Of a stretch of DNA of 64,000 nucleotides, positions 56,797 to 64,000 are shown in pieces (the first letter of the stretch is position 1; each line of letters starts with the position of its first letter). The stretch is from Baylisascaris procyonis (Eukaryota; Nematoda; Chromadorea; Rhabditida; Ascarididae). The position numbers and the translations under genes are program-made. The notes below the pieces were generated by a model, which saw only the letters and a list, made by a program, of their open reading frames with translations, was not told the origin of the DNA and searched no databases. The DNA lies in the NCBI GenBank assembly GCA_037389465.1, contig JAZARR010000103.1, forward strand, positions 62,001 to 126,000, in the 5' to 3' direction.

Positions 56797-58301
56797 GCGT
56801 TTCTTTCACTCAATTACGCACTATCGCTGATGAAGCATTCTTCACCAGGCACATTTAATTTGATGTGCTGATCTATGCAAAAGTAAAGGGCCTTTTTTGA
56901 AAGTGTTTTGAATGATACTGCCGACTGCAATTGTATGAATTTGGAGGCGGAAGCAGAGGGATTGTATTGTGGCGCCGCATATACCCTCGTAAGACGAATT
57001 ACCGATGCCTGTGCTTAAAAAAGGAATATTTGAAAGATGAGGAAGGAAAAGGAAAAAAAAGAAAGACTAGGTGAGGAAAGATTTAAATCGGAACGTTAAG
57101 CAGCGAAAAACAAGCTAACTCGACCAACAGTGATATAAGTTTTGTTTTCGCATTCAGCTTATTCCGCCTTTGGGCGTTGATCTTTTTCGATTTGGCACTC
57201 GTTCGAGCTTTCCTCATTGGAATCACAAAATTGGTGGCTGACAGTTTTCTTCGATAGATTATGAAAGAGCCGAATTCGTGAATTGCCTAGTACATATACG
57301 AATGTGATTCCATTTCGTTTCATAGCGATGACTTGAAGCGCGTTTTTACGGAATCACTCTTAAACATATCAATTTCATAACCAAATTCGTGAAAGAATTC
57401 CTCTATTGGACGTTTATGCTTATAATGTGGGATACAAACTGATAAAGAGTGAGCTTGAGAACTCTTTTTGCTCAGCATCATGGAAAATGAATTCCTCCAG
57501 TTCCATAGACATATAAATTTGACATTTTCATCGCGTTAAATATAGACGAATGATTCTGGTGTTTGATGGAGCAACCATCGGTAGGCGTGTGTAATTGTCT
57601 CAATGATATTTGATATGTGTAATTTTATTGTGCATTTGAATAAAGGGCATTAATCGAGAGTAATTTCGATTGTGTTGCTTCTCGTATTCATAATGCTGTT
57701 TTCGAAGAGCAATTTTTATTGAACGTATGTGTTTGTCTCGTTATGAATTAATCGAAATCATCGTCCTTTTTCTGTGTTTCATTGGACAACAATAAAGGTT
57801 GAAAAGAGTTGTTATTTTTGACATTTGGGAAATTTATTTCTTTTATTTTTTAAAGTTTTTGTTGAACAATTCATCGATCAAAGACGATTGAGAAAATTAA
57901 TCGAGCAATTTCAACATTTGCCATTAATCTCCCTATTATGCTTGGCTGATAAGGCACTTAACTAGAGAGTATTAAACATCATAGGAGATGTTAAAAGTAG
58001 TTGAAAAAAAGGCATTGCTCTGTTGTCTTTCGTGAAAATATTTGAGAAGTGCCTTTCAGCCAGGTTTGGGTTCAGCCTTACCCTCTTTGATCGCGGGGTC
58101 AACACCACCATTTTCTTAGATGCATAACGTATAACCGATGTCAACATATTGTTGACATAATGAAACCACACGTCTGCTATAGTTTATAGCAGATCTTATG
58201 CAATGAAATCGATGGTGCTTTTTTTTTGCAGTGAAACTTATGATACATCGTCGATCGTCTAATATCGGCGAAGCTATAGGAAATGTTTTTCTTTCTTGCA
58301 G
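56797..58301. other. Intergenic region with two adjacent perfect hairpins
   Basis: No exon was recognised. Two perfect inverted repeats lie at 58139-58157 and 58173-58193 (listed separately). Confidence 0.5.
58139..58193. repeat. Pair of perfect short hairpins
   Basis: TGTCAACA-TAT-TGTTGACA at 58139-58157 is followed 15 bases later by TCTGCTATA-GTT-TATAGCAGA at 58173-58193. Two perfect stems of 8 and 9 bp in tandem are unlikely by chance. They could be a dimeric protein-binding site, a small structured RNA or a foldback remnant. Confidence 0.7.
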
Positions 58302-58385
58302 TCAGGCGCTAAACGTATGGCAGCAATGGCTTTAATTGGAAGAAAAAGATCACCAATTGATCTTTTTCTTCGGTGCATACATCTC
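58302..58385 (+). CDS. Possible neuropeptide-precursor exon
   Basis: A strong acceptor (CTTTCTTGCAG) opens a 28-codon frame, SGAKRMAAMALIGRKRSPID and then LFLRCIHL, closing at a GTTATA donor just before a (TA)n tract. KR, MAAMALI, GRKR has the layout of a processed amidated peptide: dibasic cleavage, core, Gly amide donor, then a basic site. No signal-peptide exon or repeated peptide copies were found, and the core is not one I recognise. It could equally be an exon of another protein. Confidence 0.3.
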
Positions 58386-58386
58386 G

Positions 58387-58452
<66 letters not shown>
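58387..58452. repeat. (TA)n microsatellite
   Basis: About 65 bases of perfect TA repeat directly after the candidate exon at 58302-58385. Confidence 0.97.
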
Positions 58453-58455
<3 letters not shown>

Positions 58456-61306
58456 TTAATTCCATAATTACTCAAACATTTCATTGGTTTCGGATGAACT
58501 GCCAAACAATACATCAGAATTACGTTGATGTAGCACGTTGTTAGCTCATTCTCATGTTTACGTGATCGACTGTCACGATTGCATAATCGATCAAATATGA
58601 GAACCCCCTCAAGAATCAGTTTCGCAAGTATCAAGTGCTCGGTATAAAGCATTGGTAATAACGATTCTCGATATCAATGCATGATTCTCCCTATTTCTAA
58701 CGTCAATGAAATACTGTCTTCGTTACTTCCGAACTATGGATTTTACAACAAATGAAAAATCTATGTCAACCAGCATGAGCTTCGTATCAATTCTGGGTTC
58801 CGTCGTTTTACAGCGTTATTTCTTGTCATAGGCGTGAATACACAAATACATAATATATATAAATACGCAATGCTTAAATGCCTCTATAATACGTTAGCGC
58901 AGGGGAATTTCGAAAAGCGCATAGTAACGTGCTATCATAAGCATCGCGGAAGTTGGGAGCGTCGCGTCCTGGATATTGGGATGCCGAAAATTAACACCGG
59001 ATTACCGGCAACATTTGCGTCGCTCTCAGTCGTTCATTCTCTGTCCGATTACAATCGTTTTTTTTACATGCGTCATATCACATCACATAACATGCTTTTT
59101 GGTAAAAGCGCAAATTGCTCTTTGTAGATTATTCTTATATTTTTCTTGATGAGCCAAAAATCTCCCTTGAAGTTTTTGTTTCTTTAGTTCAAATCGGTGT
59201 GAGTGGCATAAATTTCTTTCGTAAGCAATAGCCAAATTATTCTCCTTATTTTCCTCAGGTAATGGAACCCGCTTTGTGCATCCTCTGCAAAGCTTTACAA
59301 GAAGCACATTATAGAGGCGTCATTTCCATGCACATTTAACTAAATCTATTGAATATAATTTACGATAAAAGGTGATTTTCGTGATTTGGCTTCGCTCTGA
59401 TTCGTCGAATTCTTTACTGATTTTATTCACACCTGAAATTACTATAAAATTTGCAGTCCGATGTGATCGTAGAAAATAATCACAGAAAATAGTTAGACGC
59501 TGCCTTAAAACGAATTTTTACTCGAAGAAATGGAACAACCGGTCGGTCACTTAAGATAACATATGCGAGGTTATGAGTGCTCGTACTAGTTAATTAATTA
59601 ATACTGGGTAGAGTTGTGAAAAGCGCATATCTTCGCAGTGCCAACTGAATGTACTCTTCCTAAATTACACGTTGGCCAAATGGCACAATAATACAGCGCA
59701 ACGTTCACTAACAAGGGACCTTCACCGTAGCAGTTTGTGCTCTGAACTCCTTGGTACCAACCGTTGTGAGGTGTGCTATTCGATGGCTATTGGCGAGTAT
59801 AGCTGCTCCAAGAAATTTCGTCAAAGGTCGTCGAATTTCTGGAGTTCCCACAGACCGATGCATTGTGCTCCAAGTCTGGAGCCAATTCCGAACAGTGCAT
59901 GGTTGCACCGCATTAAAAATTTTTAAATTGAGGAAAGGTAGATAAATACCGCGCACTACGGCATCCTGAACGCAAGCAACCAGAGAAGGTTGCTTGCGGT
60001 GCCTATTTAGCTATGCTTTCTTAACGGATTCCGTTGTTCAGCTCTCATATCATATTCGCATCTTATTCTATGTTCGTGGGTGGTCTTATATTAACTGCGT
60101 GACAGTACCTTCACTAATCTGTAGTCCCACACATTCCAGCGCCATAGTTTGACATAATAGACTGAATCATTTTGACCTGCACAAATCTTGGCACTGCAAT
60201 TTTATTTCACTTATGATGCCCACAATGTATTAAGTGCTACTTTATTTTTCTATGCAAATATCCGATTCTCGAGCCGTTTTACGATCGGCTCAGTGCCAAT
60301 TTTTCTCAACAATCGTGCAAGTACTTAGCATTGCTATCGAGGAAATGCGCGTACAAGTTAATTCAAGGGTTTTCTTTCCTAAGTAGTCAGAGTAGACTTG
60401 AGTGGATGGGCTTGAGACAACTATAAACTATAAGTTATCGTATTACGTTTGATATATGTTATTACGGTAAACGTTGAAAAAAAAATTATCATTCAATGCA
60501 TATCGTTATTTCGTGCACCAGAAAAATGGATAGATTGGAGGGGATTTATTTGAGGTACATTTAGAGATGCATTGTGTCTATTTTTTCATAGATGCAAGGC
60601 ATCCGATCGCATCTGAAAGAAATATATCAAAAACCTATGTTGTTGTGTTGTATTCTAAAAGCGCTTTTTTAAGGTCATAACTTGTTAGTGCTCTCATCGA
60701 ACCTTAAAAATAAAAAAAAAATTACTATATGGTTCGTATTTCCATTTGGCTTTCTCTCGTTCATGTTTATGCGTTATGTAGAAATAAACAATTATAGAGT
60801 GTTATCATATCGTATATTGCAGCACATTAGGCGTTTTGAAAATTAATTTCATAGAATTCAATATGTTCGCTAATTTTAGCGATGTATGAATGAGTGTGAA
60901 TGTATGCTATCCGATTAGCAATGATATAGTATCCTCAAGTCTATCTTCCGATTACGTCTATAGTATAAATAATTCGTTTAAGCGTTATTTCGTGCATTTT
61001 TGCTTTCGATATTTCATAGGTTATTCACTATGCCATCCTGCATTTATAAATATTCTTCCATGCTTAATTATTATTCAGATAGGGTTTTCAATTGAAATGC
61101 ATCGATGACTATATCACTATGCGAATCGCAACAACATGATGCTCATATTTAGATATCTGCAAGTTGGCATTTAGGTTGCATCGATCAATTTTTTCAATCC
61201 ATCAGACGCATATTTCAATTTTGTTCACATTAACATTTCTTTGTGAAATGATTTAATTTCATCCGGTGAACGAAGATTAACAAACATAATCCCCTAAATT
61301 CAAGAA
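58453..61306. other. Stretch without an identified gene
   Basis: Fragments with coding-like composition at 58822-58922 (after an acceptor TTGTCATAG) and 59672-59956 (long open frames in both strands) could not be tied to a gene. A perfect 10-bp hairpin is at 59972-59997. The rest is AT-rich and featureless to me. Confidence 0.45.
59972..59997. repeat. Perfect 10-bp hairpin with 6-base loop
   Basis: GCAAGCAACC, loop AGAGAA, GGTTGCTTGC. It is flanked by GGCA on the left and TGCC on the right, which could extend the structure. It lies next to a locally GC-richer segment. Confidence 0.75.
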
Positions 61307-61330
61307 GTGTTAAAATTGTTGAAGCAACGG

Positions 61331-64000
61331 ATGATACGCTTCGAAGAAGTACAATCACAAAAGGGTGGTCGTAATTTGATACATGGTGGTTATCGATTAC
61401 GTAAAAGTAAGGAAAAGAACGGTCGACAATATTGGTCGTGTATTGTGAAGGGATGTCGTGCAAGGGCAACAACCGTGGTTGGGACACTCTATGGATCAAT
61501 CTCAGCTCCACACGATCATCCACCATGTATTTCACGAAAAAAGGTATTGTGCATTCTATATACGACACCTTCGTCGATGGACGGAGAGAGGAGGAAAGGC
61601 ATTTAGTCCCTACGACCGGTGCTAAGCCCTTTCAAAGATGAGTGCATCTTCTTGGCTCGTCTTTGTTAACTGTTTACCTCTACGGAAGGCGTTCTGCTGT
61701 TTCAAATTGCATCACTTCATGGGTGGTGCGGGTTTGTGGTCTTAGCTTTCAACTAGGAATTGGGATGTGGCTTATTTTCTTGATCGAAATTTTCTTTTCT
61801 CTTTTCATCAGTTTCGTCCGTTCCATCTTTTTTTTTTCCTTTCCGTCTCATTTCCATCCGAAGTTAGAGTGCGGCTATGATTTCTCGTCATCTCATCCTC
61901 TGTCAATAGAGATGAGACATTGAAAAAAACAGACCACTATTGCATCAGCGAAAAATAAATAAGAAATCATATCAAGAAATAACTTTCGAGAGTATTGTTG
62001 CCTCACAATTCAGTACTTACAATAAATCATTTCCTTAGGTACTGAGGGATGGATTTATTCATCAAACCAAGGAAAATAAAAATTCTGAAATCATCGACAA
62101 TGATTCTTTCTCTGTGCTGTAAACTTCTTCAGATTTTGCGAAGATTTTTTACAGCTAAAAATGAAAGTGGAATCTTAAAAATGTCAATTTATTTGTATTT
62201 ATGCCCTCAAAATTACAAATGTTAAAATATATCAATACGATCGCTTTATTTTTGAATTATTTTGAATACCTCACCTTTCTCATGCCAGTTGCTAACCGAA
62301 GAAATTAGTGCAGCTGTGTTAGCAAGCGCGATAAGTTATTTATTCTAGTGTTGATGCTCATACAAATGCCAACTGTTTATTTGATATCGAATGTATCATA
62401 TTTGAAACGTTTATTGCGTTCGTGATCCGAAACCGACGCTATATCATCGAAGAAATCTTTTAAGCGTTTTCATTTCCCAACAGATGCATTATTTCGTGGA
62501 CTTATGAAAAGAGAAGTTCGCGGGAAGAGAAAATAGCAGAGTGAAGGATAACAAAGCTGATTTTTTCAACGTTAATTGAATAAAGGAGGTAGCTCAATAA
62601 AGCTATATTAGAAGAGTTGCGATGCCGCCAAATACATGTAAGTTCTTTCGATATAACTCGATGTACGTTGAGTTGAGTTATCGAGAAATAATTTCACACT
62701 CACCATCCTGCTGCTCGGCGCTCTAAACAGTAACAGTTGTGATTCAACAGAAGTCCACTTGGAAGTCGGTCAGTGCGCCTATCGATCAGAAGACGAGGGT
62801 TGTACTGGAGGACTTATTGAAGACAGCGATCACGTCCGAGGATGTTTTCAGAGATAACGATGACGATACGAAATCTGAACGGAAAGGTTGCGATGTATTG
62901 CTTTTAGCATGTTTTGGTCGATTTAATTTCATTCCTTTCTTTTCAAGGGATTGTTAAATTGAAGCTCCGTTTGATCGGTTTCCGGTGCTTTGCGCATTCC
63001 AGCGTCAAATTATAGTTTTATGTTGGGATTTTGAAGGCAGATTCAAGTTGAGGAAATTCTTCAAAGGAAAATCAGCTTTTAAGCGAAGTTTTATGCACTC
63101 CTTGCAGTTGTCTACTCTTCCTCAGCTATAAAACTTCTATTGCTAACTAGATGCTTCATTTTATTGTTAACTTACCGTCGATCTGTTTTAAGAGGAGACA
63201 GTCGTCACAAGAAATGGGGATGAAGAGAAACGTCGGCGACGTATTCCTCGTAAAGTCAAAGATGAAATCCTTGATATTATTCTGCAAAAAGAACGTGATT
63301 TATTCTGTGAAGACATTGACAACGAGGAAAACGATAATCTACGGAAAAGAAAGGCATGGAACGAAGTTCGTATGAGGTCACATCGAAGATTAATTTTTAA
63401 CTCTTTTTTAATTATTGTCGACCGTTTTCTGGGTGGGCAGGAAAAATAAGTGAACAGTGAGCGTTGCTTCATACTTATCTATACACCTTTCAAACGGTAT
63501 TTCTAAAAGTTTGCATACAACTTTAGTGCTTAAACACCAAGTGCTGAATTGTCTATTTTTCATATTACTTTACGATTTGTTGTTGTTTTTTTCGTTTTTT
63601 GTAAATATTAGTACAGCTGTTTAGTTCAGTGGGCTACAAATTTGAATAATCCAATAACTTTCATCTCTCTCGTTGTACATTTTGTTGAGCTAAGCTCGTG
63701 CTAACAATTCGACGTTGTTTGATAGAGTGTGATGCTATTGCTCTGAAGCCATTTGATGAAGCAAGAAGATGCTGATAATCTAAAGTTATGCTGATAAGGT
63801 AAAACCCTGCTTCTATAGCTTGCTATTGGAATACTTGAAAAAAGTTGTAATTCAGGGTGGCGGCGAATCATCCGGATATGACATTAACGGTGGGTGTGAT
63901 TCGTCGATTCTGGCGCGGAACGATAAGTAAGATGAAGGCGCATCGAAATCGATTCAAGCTGTTAGTTTACGAAGGATTTTTTAAGCCGAAGTTGGTGTTG
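61331..64000 (+). CDS. FLYWCH zinc-finger protein with Myb/SANT-like second domain (3' end outside window)
   Basis: Four exons, 61331-61543, 62751-62886, 63193-63376 and 63856 onward past 64000, agree in phase. Exon 1 is a FLYWCH domain: GGRNLIHGGYRLRKSK, then GRQYWSCIVKGC with Cys at 37 and 42, ARATT, and PHDHPP with His at 61 and 63. FLYWCH fingers bind DNA; worm FLH and PEB proteins use them as transcriptional regulators. A linker (exon 2, acidic DNDDDTKSE) leads to RIPRKVKDEILDIILQKERD, KRKAWNEVRMRVAANHPDM, then VGVIRRFWRGTISKMKAHR. This is the spacing of a Myb/SANT-like or Zeste-type helix-turn-helix with Trp at 172 and 197. The frame is still open at the window end. The frame is also open for a few codons before the ATG to an acceptor-like CAAG, so an upstream exon is possible. 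Two DNA-binding folds point to a transcription factor. Confidence 0.83.

Noticed and set aside
56598..56858. 86-codon plus-strand open frame overlapping the PMP3-like exon
   Set aside because: The shorter frame in another phase matches PMP3 and joins exactly to exon 1; the longer frame is a shadow.
59672..59956. Open frames of 64-84 codons on both strands in a GC-richer block, suggestive of a transposase fragment
   Set aside because: No catalytic motif, terminal repeat or consistent reading frame; kept only as an unexplained block.

Overview
The window is nuclear DNA from a nematode, probably a parasitic or otherwise non-Caenorhabditis species. It is AT-rich and gene-poor, and its genes are split by introns of about 50 bp to 10.7 kb with GT..AG borders. 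Several genes have a clean 3' splice acceptor only 10-26 bases before the ATG with no visible upstream exon, the signature of spliced-leader trans-splicing. A motile-sperm-protein (MSP) domain gene, a worm-type TTBK/CK1 relative and a FLYWCH gene fit the same assignment. Most real coding sequence lies in short exons, so most long open frames are chance or repeat artefacts. The models below were built by joining exons with matching phase and checking the product against family motifs remembered without a database.

Layout: 2989-4744 (+) is a 130-residue HDAC6-type ubiquitin-binding zinc finger. 10950-14189 (-) holds exons of an unidentified Ser-rich protein. 15860-16998 (+) is a Hairy/E(spl) bHLH-Orange repressor, convergent with 17876-20934 (-), a complete TTBK/CK1-like kinase that has lost every catalytic signature (pseudokinase). 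That gene is divergent from 22900-40459 (+), a 12-exon pantothenate kinase giving a 395-residue protein, the first enzyme of coenzyme A synthesis.

Intron 6 of the pantothenate kinase gene is about 10.7 kb and holds a satellite array at about 27.84-37.03 kb. The array has 17 recognisable units of about 515 bp with divergent edges and stops roughly 100 bp before exon 7. 43808-49867 (+) is a 7-exon VAP-like MSP-domain protein with a coiled-coil tail and no membrane anchor.

50289-51671 (-) and 52651-56089 (+) are two unidentified genes. 56154-56796 (+) is a 63-residue PMP3/UPF0057 membrane proteolipid. 58302-58385 may be a neuropeptide-precursor exon. 61331-64000 (+) is a FLYWCH zinc-finger gene with a Myb/SANT-like second domain, running off the right edge. 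Eight (TA)n tracts, several foldbacks and a G-rich quadruplex motif are scattered between. No operon, tRNA, rRNA, CRISPR or intact transposon was found. The genes have unrelated roles (CoA synthesis, ER/membrane contact, ubiquitin reading, transcription) and nothing indicates one shared pathway.
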